Origin: a virus
DNA: 33,737 nt
Virus record (IMG/VR): IMGVR_UViG_3300041991_000043
Location: 1 to 33,737 of that record
Reading direction: 5' to 3' (one strand)
In this document: positions 7,338 to 13,169 of the stretch, piece after piece
Numbering within the stretch: position 1 is the first letter of the stretch
Layout: each line of letters begins with the position of its first letter
The notes under the pieces: model-generated
The model's database searches: none
Told to the model about the DNA's origin: nothing
The model's input: only the letters and a program-made list of their open reading frames with translations
Made by a program: the position numbers and the translations under genes

Positions 7338-7374
7338 ATCTACCTTTATTTTCACTTTCATCTAGGAGTTTGAA

Positions 7375-7725
7375 ATGGCCCGTCCGAAAAGCGTTATCCT
7401 CACCCCGACCGAAAAGAAGCTGGCTTTGGTCACCACCAAACAAGCCATCAAAGAAGCCAAAGTGCATCTCGCTGGCCTCATGAAAGACCAAGCCGCTATG
7501 GGCAAAGCCCGCGATCAGTTCTTGAAAGCAGCGGCCCGTGAATATGCGGCCAAACTGGCTGAATACGAGCGGACTTACAAAGCCAATACGAAGACCGTCA
7601 CCAAGAGCATCAAAGAAAACCTTGCGCTCTTGTCCAAGCAAGAAGCTGATCTGCTGAAGCTGTCGCCTGCGGTCGCCACTTCGCTGCCGCCGGCTGAAAA
7701 GGCGGTTCTGACCCCCACCGAGTAA
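7375..7725 (+). CDS. lysine/alanine-rich helical protein (116 aa)
   Basis: The ATG at 7375 has a good ribosome binding site (CTAGGAGTTTGAA). The protein is nearly all helix, rich in Lys and Ala (TTKQAIKEAKVHLAGLMK; EYAAKLAEYERTYKANTK) and probably coiled coil, with the peptide LTPTE at both ends (residues 10-14 and the C-terminus). High charge and helicity would suit nucleic-acid or protein scaffolding, but I recognise no family. It stands alone between a structured leader (7252-7374) and an intrinsic terminator, so it may be its own expression unit and strongly expressed. Confidence 0.7.
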   Translation: MARPKSVILTPTEKKLALVTTKQAIKEAKVHLAGLMKDQAAMGKARDQFLKAAAREYAAKLAEYERTYKANTKTVTKSIKENLALLSKQEADLLKLSPAVATSLPPAEKAVLTPTE

Positions 7726-7743
7726 GAAATCGGAACAGGTGTT

Positions 7744-7777
7744 GGCCCCAAGCTAGCTTTGCAGTTTGGGGCCTTTT
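7744..7777 (+). terminator. intrinsic terminator
   Basis: GGCCCCAA (7744-7751) pairs perfectly with TTGGGGCC (7766-7773) around a 14-base loop, followed by TTTT and a T-rich stretch. It lies just after the lysine-rich protein stop and just before the dNMP kinase gene on the same strand, so it probably reduces rather than stops transcription into the genes that follow. Confidence 0.8.
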
Positions 7778-7793
7778 CATTTGAGAGCGTTCT

Positions 7794-8324
7794 ATGAACC
7801 TTCTTCCAGTAATTGGCCTACACGGCCGCGCGCGTGCGGGCAAAGATACAGTGGCCAATTTCATTTTGGCTCAGCGCGGTGGGTACATCTACTCTTTTGC
7901 AGACCCTATTCGGGCCATGCTGCTCCCTCTGGGCATCGATATGCGCGACCCGTATTGGCAAGCGCATAAAGAACAAGTCATTCCGGCTCTTGGGGTTTCG
8001 CCACGACGGTTGATGCAGACCCTTGGCACAGAATGGGGCCGAGACCTTGTTCACCCAGATCTTTGGCTTATTTTGGCCAAGCAGCGGCTCTTGAACTTTG
8101 GTCCGGGCATGATCGTCGCAGATGTTCGGTTTGAAAACGAAGCCGAATGGGTCCGCTCACAAGGCGGGCGTGTTATTCACATCGAGCGTTCCAATGCCCC
8201 AACCGTAGAAGCACACTCTTCGGAACAAGGTATCGTGTTCAAGGATGAGGATCTTCGCCTCATCAACGGCGGTACCTTGGAAGAGCTGCACACCACAATT
8301 CAGGAGTTGTTCAATGGCAGCTAA
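7794..8324 (+). CDS. deoxynucleoside monophosphate kinase
   Basis: A 176-residue P-loop kinase of the phage dNMP kinase type. The P-loop is GRARAGKDT (Gly11 to Thr19) with the family's Lys17-Asp18. Other family-like features are YSFADPIR, the LMQTLGTEWGRDL-x-DLW block, VADVRFENEAEWVRSQGG, and the ending VIHIERSN. The enzyme phosphorylates dNMPs to dNDPs and so feeds the phage polymerase; with ThyX at the end of the operon it forms a small dTTP/dNTP supply route. The start follows TTGAGAGCGTTCT, a weak site just after the terminator. Its 3' end overlaps the next gene by 11 bases. Confidence 0.85.
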   Translation: MNLLPVIGLHGRARAGKDTVANFILAQRGGYIYSFADPIRAMLLPLGIDMRDPYWQAHKEQVIPALGVSPRRLMQTLGTEWGRDLVHPDLWLILAKQRLLNFGPGMIVADVRFENEAEWVRSQGGRVIHIERSNAPTVEAHSSEQGIVFKDEDLRLINGGTLEELHTTIQELFNGS

Positions 8325-8745
8325 GCCAGAGAACACCTTTATCGCTTCTGTGCATAGGAAGTTTGGAGGTGCCTCACCTTACTTTGAGAAGATGTACAAC
8401 CCGCTGCGGTCGGGTACCCCGGATGTTTACTACAGCGGGGATATCGGGCAGCTGTGGGTTGAGTACAAGTTTTTGCCTAAGACTCCGAGAATTACGAGAA
8501 CGTCGAGAATCACAGAGATTCTTCCGGAGCTCACACCCTTGCAGAGGCGCTGGCTTGATCATCGCTATCTTGAAGGGCGCAATGTAGCTGTCATTTTAGG
8601 CACTCCCGACGGGGGTGTGATCTACCGGGACCAAGAGTGGAATACCCCACTCCCCATTACTGAGCTTACCGCTCGCATTGTGTCGCGAGAAGCAGTAGCC
8701 CAGTGGATCACTTCCCAAGTCGGAGTAAGCAAGTGCCTCTATTAA
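8314..8745 (+). CDS. VRR-NUC domain endonuclease
   Basis: A 143-residue single-domain nuclease. The ATG at 8314 is chosen because AGGAG lies at 8302-8306; the longer frame from 8245 only overlaps the kinase gene. The VRR-NUC core is seen as SGTPDVYYSG (Asp37), LWVEYKF (Glu50-Tyr-Lys52), LTPLQRRWLDHR and GRNVAVILGTPDGG. These are the catalytic D ... ExK residues and the Q-x3-WL helix of the family. Stand-alone VRR-NUC proteins in phages are thought to cut branched DNA such as Holliday junctions, resembling T7 endonuclease I in role. Here it could resolve or trim replication intermediates together with the upstream Fe-S nuclease. Confidence 0.88.
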   Translation: MAAKPENTFIASVHRKFGGASPYFEKMYNPLRSGTPDVYYSGDIGQLWVEYKFLPKTPRITRTSRITEILPELTPLQRRWLDHRYLEGRNVAVILGTPDGGVIYRDQEWNTPLPITELTARIVSREAVAQWITSQVGVSKCLY

Positions 8746-8912
8746 AAACGCTTGGAACAACAGCTAAAGCCACTACCTCGATCTACCGCATCGTTGCAAC
8801 TGCGGCCATGACGTATTACGTCTTGCGCGAGGTAGTTTTGTACGAGAAGCATAGACAGGAGCATCGAAATGAACGAAAAAGAAGCCGAGGTAGCCCTTCG
8901 CGACAACCTTGA
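8733..8912 (+). CDS. small putative membrane protein (59 aa)
   Basis: A GTG start at 8733 with GGAG seven bases upstream gives a 59-residue product that overlaps the genes on both sides (13 and 44 bases). Residues 17-41 (SIYRIVATAAMTYYVLREVV and on) are mostly hydrophobic and could span or lie on the membrane. The C-terminus is strongly basic (HRNERKRSRG). No family is recognised. The overlaps leave the reality of the gene uncertain; the ribosome binding site is the main support. Confidence 0.4.
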   Translation: MPLLKTLGTTAKATTSIYRIVATAAMTYYVLREVVLYEKHRQEHRNERKRSRGSPSRQP

Positions 8913-9132
8913 CCAGTTGTTCGCAATAGTGCTTTGGAAGGCCATGGGTCGAAACCCGTTGATCATCACTGAAAAAGATCTGGAGCAATTCGCTGCAGCT
9001 ATGGAAGTTGAGACGTTAGGGTCTCCTCGGCTGCTCATTCATGGGACGGAAGATGGTATGAGGTTTCAAGTCATGACCGACGCCCAGTCCAAGAAGTTTC
9101 TCGCTGAACGAGAAGCGCGCATGGCCAAATAA
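8869..9132 (+). CDS. hypothetical protein (87 aa)
   Basis: The ATG at 8869 follows ACAGGAGCATCGAA, a strong site. The soluble product begins MNEKEAEVALRDNLDQLF, has a helical first half, then two likely beta strands (PRLLIHGTEDGMRFQVM), and ends in a charged helix (FLAEREARMAK). I recognise no family. It is followed after eight bases by the GP88-like gene and is probably co-translated with it. Confidence 0.65.
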   Translation: MNEKEAEVALRDNLDQLFAIVLWKAMGRNPLIITEKDLEQFAAAMEVETLGSPRLLIHGTEDGMRFQVMTDAQSKKFLAEREARMAK

Positions 9133-9140
9133 GGAAAGCT

Positions 9141-9764
9141 ATGTTCCAGACCCACAAGGCCGCTGATGCGGTCCACGGCGGTTTGGGGAAGCCTTCCAAG
9201 ATGCCCGGATATGCGTACGGCATCCCCGCTAAGTATTGCAAGGTAGGGGCTAAGCTGCACAAAGTTCCGGGCAGCGTCTGCGCAGATTGCTACGCGCTTA
9301 AAGGACGGTACCTTTTCTCAAACGTCGTAGAAGCTCAAGAGCGCCGGTTCCAATCCCTTAAAAACCCGCTATGGGTGCCCGCAATCGCGTGGTCAATTCG
9401 AAAAAGGGCTTGTGACTACTTCCGCTGGCACGATAGCGGCGATCTACAAGGTATGTGGCATCTAGCCAACATTGTGGAAGTCGCCAACTTGTGCCCCGAC
9501 ACTAAGTTCTGGCTCCCTACGCGCGAGAACGCCCTTGTATCCCAGTACCTCGTCAAAGTAGGCGCATTCCCCAAGAACTTAGTGGTTCGTGTTTCAGGAG
9601 CGATGATCGATGGCTACGCCCCAATCAAGTTTTATAACACCAGCACCGTCGTTACTTCCGACAACCAAACGACTTGTCCGGCCTACAAACAAAACGGAGT
9701 ATGTGGCGATTGCCGGGCCTGCTGGAATCGAAGAGTCCGAAATGTTGCATATCCAAAACACTGA
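9141..9764 (+). CDS. GP88-like phage protein
   Basis: A 207-residue protein resembling the phage gene product 88 family. It begins with GLGKPSKMPGYAYGIPA, then a cysteine motif GSVCADCYALKG, then the block FRWHDSGDLQG and, later, FWLPTRE. The C-terminus has another cysteine cluster (TTCPAYKQNGVCGDCRACW). The cysteine layout suggests bound metal or Fe-S, and the His-Asp-Ser-Gly-Asp block looks like an active site, but no reaction is established that I know of. The start has GGAAAG seven bases upstream. It sits in the nucleotide-metabolism end of the operon, two genes before thyX's immediate neighbour. Confidence 0.75.
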   Translation: MFQTHKAADAVHGGLGKPSKMPGYAYGIPAKYCKVGAKLHKVPGSVCADCYALKGRYLFSNVVEAQERRFQSLKNPLWVPAIAWSIRKRACDYFRWHDSGDLQGMWHLANIVEVANLCPDTKFWLPTRENALVSQYLVKVGAFPKNLVVRVSGAMIDGYAPIKFYNTSTVVTSDNQTTCPAYKQNGVCGDCRACWNRRVRNVAYPKH

Positions 9765-10101
9765 TTCGGACGCCCCTACCTACGCGTACGCTTTTGTGGT
9801 CATAGGAAAAGGGCAAGAGCTTGACGTCGGTGCCTTTCTTGATGTCAGCTCTGCTGTAGGAAGCCACTACATAGGGGCGTTGGCCACACAAAAGTTGACC
9901 GGGGTACGCGATGCGAAGCTGGAAAAGTTGCATGGGCAGCTTAACGCCCTTTTTTGGAGAGCGCGATTTTCACAAACCCCGCACCTCGGCGTATTTCTCG
10001 TGAAAACAAGGATTCCGCTTACGCCGGATGTGCTCAAGGTGTTTTTACGGGGGTTACCCCCAGAAGAGCTAGTCGCTTTCTTTGGAGCTGCCAGAATATG
10101 A
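9742..10101 (+). CDS. hypothetical protein (119 aa)
   Basis: The ATG at 9742 (MLHIQNTDSDAPTYAYAF) lies within the end of the GP88-like gene; a longer frame from 9610 would overlap that gene by about 150 bases and is less likely. The ribosome binding site is weak (GAAGAG), so coupled translation is probable. The product has an alternating beta/alpha look (YAFVVIGKGQELDVG; GVFLVKTRIPLTPDVLKVFL) and no motif I can name. It ends in an ATGA overlap with the next gene. Confidence 0.6.
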   Translation: MLHIQNTDSDAPTYAYAFVVIGKGQELDVGAFLDVSSAVGSHYIGALATQKLTGVRDAKLEKLHGQLNALFWRARFSQTPHLGVFLVKTRIPLTPDVLKVFLRGLPPEELVAFFGAARI

Positions 10102-10310
10102 TCGACCCAACCCTGATCACGAGCATCGATCCGCCGCCTAATGGCGAGCGCCTGAATGTCCAGATCTCCCCTTGCGGGACCAAAATCTGGGTGTGCATAG
10201 ACGGCACAGCAGTGTTTCGTTACCGTAACCTGAAGGGCATCACGATTGACGATCAGCGTCCAGCGCGTGCCCGTATCAAAGCCATAAAGGACAAACCATG
10301 GGCAAGTTAG
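10098..10310 (+). CDS. hypothetical protein (70 aa)
   Basis: The start is an ATG overlapping the preceding TGA (ATGA), with TTTGGAG 12 bases upstream. The product, beginning MIDPTLITSIDPPPNGERL, has a short beta-hairpin-like core (LNVQISPCGTKIWVCIDG, then TAVFRYRNLKG) and a basic C-terminus (RPARARIKAIKDKPW). I recognise no family. Its last 13 bases overlap thyX, so the two are likely co-translated. Confidence 0.55.
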   Translation: MIDPTLITSIDPPPNGERLNVQISPCGTKIWVCIDGTAVFRYRNLKGITIDDQRPARARIKAIKDKPWAS

Positions 10311-11080
10311 TAACCCCCAAAGCATTTCTTATCGCTGAGACTGCCGTAGACTTCAAAGCCGTTGATCACGCGCTGCTTAGCCTCAGTGTCGAAGGATGGG
10401 GCACTGATAGCGAGAACAACGCTGACGTCTTGGTTGAGTTTGCTGGCAAGCTCTGCTACATGAGCTTCGACAAAAAGCTCAACCGCAACCTCACTAAGGT
10501 CGGAGCGCGTGCAAACTCCGCGTACATACAGGACGGCATCATTGCTAACAAACACGGCAGCGTACTTGAGCACGCGTCAGTCACATTCTTGTTGACTAAC
10601 GTCAGCCGTGTTGTAACCCACGAGCTCGTGCGCCACCGTGCCGGTACGGCTTTCAGCCAAACTTCCGGCCGGTACGTGCGCACTGACGAAGTCGACATGT
10701 TTCTTCCCAGCGAGCTGGCTGAGTTCCCTGAGGCCGTATCGGTCTTCAAGCGTGCGGTCCAGCAGATGGAAGAGAACATGACCCGTCTTGCCGAAATTAC
10801 GGGCATAGCTTCCATGACTGATTTCGGCCTCAAGAAACGCCTCACTAGCGCGTTTCGTCGCCTCATTGGCAATGGGCAAGCCAACCATATGGTGATGACC
10901 GCCAATCACCGTGCATGGCGGCACATCATCGAGATGCGAACATCTGTGCACGCAGAAGAAGAGATTCGGCTGATTGTGTCCGACATTGCACAGCAGCTGA
11001 AAAACAAATTCCCCACGATCTACGCGGACATGAACCTGAATGACTGTGGTGAGTGGGTGTTTGAGCACAGCAAGGTGTAA
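10298..11080 (+). CDS. thyX: FAD-dependent thymidylate synthase
   Basis: A 260-residue ThyX, which methylates dUMP to dTMP using methylene-tetrahydrofolate, FAD and NADPH. The signature region is HELVRHRAGTAFSQTSGRY (Arg112-His113-Arg114, Ser123, Arg125). A later block, NHRAWRHIIEMRTSVHAEEE, carries the second conserved region that binds dUMP and FAD. Usual ThyX has RHR-x7-S; here eight residues separate RHR from the Ser of SGRY. The length is normal for the family. The ATG has AAAGGA six bases upstream. It is the last gene of the + strand operon and is followed by a strong terminator; with the dNMP kinase it supplies dTTP for phage DNA synthesis. Confidence 0.95.
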   Translation: MGKLVTPKAFLIAETAVDFKAVDHALLSLSVEGWGTDSENNADVLVEFAGKLCYMSFDKKLNRNLTKVGARANSAYIQDGIIANKHGSVLEHASVTFLLTNVSRVVTHELVRHRAGTAFSQTSGRYVRTDEVDMFLPSELAEFPEAVSVFKRAVQQMEENMTRLAEITGIASMTDFGLKKRLTSAFRRLIGNGQANHMVMTANHRAWRHIIEMRTSVHAEEEIRLIVSDIAQQLKNKFPTIYADMNLNDCGEWVFEHSKV

Positions 11081-11081
11081 A

Positions 11082-11110
11082 AAAGGCCCCTGTTATGAGC
11101 AGGGGCCTTT
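11082..11110. terminator. bidirectional terminator between converging operons
   Basis: AAAGGCCCCTG (11082-11092) pairs perfectly with CAGGGGCCTTT (11100-11110) around the loop TTATGAG. A-rich sequence precedes and T-rich sequence follows, so the hairpin reads as an intrinsic terminator on both strands. It lies just after thyX (+) and about 30 bases beyond the last - strand gene, exactly where the two transcription units meet. Confidence 0.88.
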
Positions 11111-11140
11111 TATTTTGCCGCTTTGTTGCGGAACGCCGAA

Positions 11141-11230
11141 CTATGTCTGAGTTGCTTTGAACAGCGCCACGATCACCGGGCCGAACACTGCCCCGAAAAC
11201 CGCCAACGCCGCCAAGTCAGGAAACTCCAT
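11141..11230 (-). CDS. 29-residue single-span membrane peptide
   Basis: The ORF reads MEFPDLAALAVFGAVFGPVI followed by VALFKATQT: an acidic N-terminus, about 18 hydrophobic residues and a Lys near the end, which is one transmembrane helix. TAAGGAG lies just before the ATG and includes the stop codon of the upstream fibre gene, so translation is almost certainly coupled to it. It is the last gene of the late operon, before the bidirectional terminator. Very small hydrophobic phage proteins of this kind can act in lysis (holin or antiholin-like) or stay in the host membrane; which applies here cannot be read from the sequence. Confidence 0.6.
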   Translation of the reverse strand: MEFPDLAALAVFGAVFGPVIVALFKATQT

Positions 11231-11239
11231 TTCAGCTCC

Positions 11240-12892
11240 TTAGCCCTTGTAGCCCGGCAGCTCGATCACATAGGTATCGACCTGTGCGTTCGGGTTGATG
11301 ACCGGGTTCTTCGGGTCGGCGTTGCCCCAGTCGCTCTGCACCAGAATGCGGGTGCCGCTCGGGCTCGGGGTGACGTTGGTCTGCGCCCAGTAGTTGTTAA
11401 CCGGGGCATTGCTGTAATGCCCGGTGCTGCGGTGATGCGCCACGCGGAACACCGCGCCGGTGTCTACGTTGGCGATGGCAACCTCTTGGTCGAGGTAGGT
11501 CTGCGGATTGGCCACCGGGGCGTTGTTGCTGTCGTTGTCAGCCGTGCTGCCGTAGGGCGAACCGGTCACGCCCATCGCCACCCAGCCGGGGAGCTTCCAC
11601 GCGCCGCCGCTGATGAGGGTGCTGCTGCGCGGGTAGCCGTCACCCTTGCTCATGCCGATGACCGTGTAAATCTCGCCCGTGGTCATGTTGGCCACCATCA
11701 TGTTGCCGCTGCCCGCTGGGCCGTCAAACTGCGCGCTGACCAGCAGGTCTTCGCCCTTGGCGTTGAGGGCGGTGTCGAGGTGTTCGCTGGCGTCAAACGC
11801 GACGGTGCGAACTTTGTTGCCGTCGAGGTCGAACACGACCAGGGTTTTGTTGCTCCAGTCCGGCCACACCCAGCCCTTGCCCGACTTGAGCGGAAACGGC
11901 GTGGTGCCGCGCGCCTGCGCTGCCGGAATGCCGTTGTAGCGCGTGACCTTGCCGGTCTTGGCGTTGAAGCCGAAGGCGTTCAGGCCGAGCTGGTCATAGA
12001 CGTTCGGAATGCCGCCCGCGCCCATGCCCCACAGTTCAAGATCGCCGCCGGAATAGAAGGGATAGCCTGCCCGCACGGGGCCGGTGGTGGGCCAGCCTTG
12101 CGCTTGTACGTCGGGCAAGAAGTCGTGCAGCACGGTCTGCACGCCGGTTTCGACGTTGACCGCCATCATGCGCATGATGATGCTGCCGCTCATTTCGCGG
12201 TTGTCGGTGTAGACCAGCAGCGCGGGGTCGGTGTGGCTCCAGTAGAACTGTTCGATGTCGCCGGGGTTGATGTCGAGGAACTTGATGAAGGCGTAGGTCT
12301 TGCCGTCATACATCGCATAGCCGCGCTGCCCGCCCTCTTTCGCCTCGGTCACATACAGCACGAAGCGGGTTTCATCGCAGTTCCAGGCCTGCGTGGTCGG
12401 ATAGGCGGGCATGGTCACGTTCGACTTGAAGTCGGCTAGGGCATCGGTCACGCGCACGATGTGCGTGCCGGGGAAATCGGGGTCTGCGACGCGCTGGCCT
12501 TTGGCGGGCTTGGCCAGCGCCGAGAACGGGCGCAGGGCTTTGCCGTAGTCGACCAGCCCGGTCGCAATGGAGTCACCGCCCGTACCGCCACCAGTCGTAC
12601 CGCCACCAGTCGTACCGCCACCAGTCGTACCGCCACCAGTCGTACCGCCACCAGTCGTACCGCCACCAGTCGTGCCGCTGCAGACAGCCAGCGTGTCGAG
12701 CCGCGCGTTGAGGGCGTCGAGCTTGTCTTCGACGGCGGCAAGCTCCACCAGCACAGCAGCGTTGTCGACAGTGACCACGGGAACGGGTACGGGCACGGAC
12801 GGGCCTGCTTCCGCGACGGCTTCCCGGATGACGTCTTTCAACGCGTCGGTGTCGAAGGAAAGGTTCAGGCTGATGGTGGCGGGGATGTTCAT
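11240..12892 (-). CDS. tail fibre/adhesin with GGGTT repeat hinge and predicted beta-propeller
   Basis: The ATG at 12892 is preferred to the TTG at 12955, though no good ribosome binding site is visible, giving 550 residues. Residues 1-70 have a helical stretch ending in VEDKLDALNARLDTL, a likely trimeric coiled coil or virion anchor. Residues about 75-104 are six GGGTT-type units. From about 115 to the end the protein looks like a TolB/WD40-like propeller: repeated strands with Asp-Gly turns (YAMYDGKTYAF; LVVFDLDGNKVR; NMTTGEIYTV) and a closing block AHHRSTGHYS then SPSGTRILVQSDWGN, as in secreted carbohydrate-binding propellers. It probably binds or cleaves a host surface glycan. It is separated from the rest of the virion operon by an unusual AT-rich gap, so it may be separately controlled or exchanged. 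Confidence 0.7.
   Translation of the reverse strand: MNIPATISLNLSFDTDALKDVIREAVAEAGPSVPVPVPVVTVDNAAVLVELAAVEDKLDALNARLDTLAVCSGTTGGGTTGGGTTGGGTTGGGTTGGGTTGGGTGGDSIATGLVDYGKALRPFSALAKPAKGQRVADPDFPGTHIVRVTDALADFKSNVTMPAYPTTQAWNCDETRFVLYVTEAKEGGQRGYAMYDGKTYAFIKFLDINPGDIEQFYWSHTDPALLVYTDNREMSGSIIMRMMAVNVETGVQTVLHDFLPDVQAQGWPTTGPVRAGYPFYSGGDLELWGMGAGGIPNVYDQLGLNAFGFNAKTGKVTRYNGIPAAQARGTTPFPLKSGKGWVWPDWSNKTLVVFDLDGNKVRTVAFDASEHLDTALNAKGEDLLVSAQFDGPAGSGNMMVANMTTGEIYTVIGMSKGDGYPRSSTLISGGAWKLPGWVAMGVTGSPYGSTADNDSNNAPVANPQTYLDQEVAIANVDTGAVFRVAHHRSTGHYSNAPVNNYWAQTNVTPSPSGTRILVQSDWGNADPKNPVINPNAQVDTYVIELPGYKG
12582..12671 (-). repeat. six identical 15-bp tandem repeats in fibre gene
   Basis: The unit GTACCGCCACCAGTC (+ strand) occurs six times head to tail without a single change, encoding GGGTT-type units of a flexible hinge. 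Because 15 is a multiple of three, gain or loss of units keeps the frame and changes only the hinge length. Perfect identity at the DNA level points to recent expansion by slippage or recombination. Confidence 0.95.
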
Positions 12893-13169
12893 TACGGCGT
12901 CCGTACGGGGAGTGGAGAAGATCGTACAAGGGTGTGCGCGCGTTTGCAACCACAATGTTGCCGCCGGCGGTCCTTACGATCCTTACGAAATTTTTGACTA
13001 ACCTCTTATCAGAAACAATTTTCTATTTTTTAATTTTCTATCTCAATACTAACTTTTTAAGATAAATTTCGTAAGATCGTAAGGAATTGAATAAATAGTA
13101 GCTAGATCAAAGAGTTAGCTCCTTACGAAATCCCTTACGATCCCTTACGATCTTACGAAGTTACAAAAG
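12893..13169. promoter_or_regulatory. AT-rich intergenic region with CTTACGA repeats
   Basis: This 277-base gap holds no convincing gene. Its centre (about 12990-13120) is markedly AT-rich in an otherwise GC-rich arm, and its flanks hold clustered CTTACGA words in both directions. It lies between the giant gene and the fibre gene, both read on the - strand, so it could carry a promoter for the fibre, a repressor-controlled switch, or a replication origin. No GC-rich hairpin with a T-run is present, so it is not an ordinary terminator. Confidence 0.5.
12971..13158. repeat. CTTACGA iteron-like repeats with long inverted repeat
   Basis: Two direct words lie at 12971-12990 (TCCTTACGATCCTTACGAAA). 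Their reverse complement, lacking one base, lies at 13067-13085 (TTTCGTAAGATCGTAAGGA), so the two arms can form a 19-pair stem around a loop of 76 bases. A third cluster of four direct words follows (CTTACGA at 13122, 13134, 13144 and 13152), spaced 12, 10 and 8 bases. The total is eight copies in 188 bases, near one helical turn apart within clusters, as expected for cooperative protein binding. Confidence 0.85.

Noticed and set aside
11123-12439. 438-codon open frame on the + strand opposite the fibre gene
   Set aside because: It is antisense to a better supported gene; the Val/Ala/His/Arg-rich translation lacks any motif and results from GC-rich codon bias on the other strand.
12582-12671. 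CRISPR array
   Set aside because: The units are contiguous 15-bp repeats with no spacers and lie in frame within a coding region.
11240-12892. Diversity-generating retroelement acting on the fibre
   Set aside because: No reverse transcriptase gene or template repeat was seen, and the C-terminus does not resemble a C-type lectin variable region.
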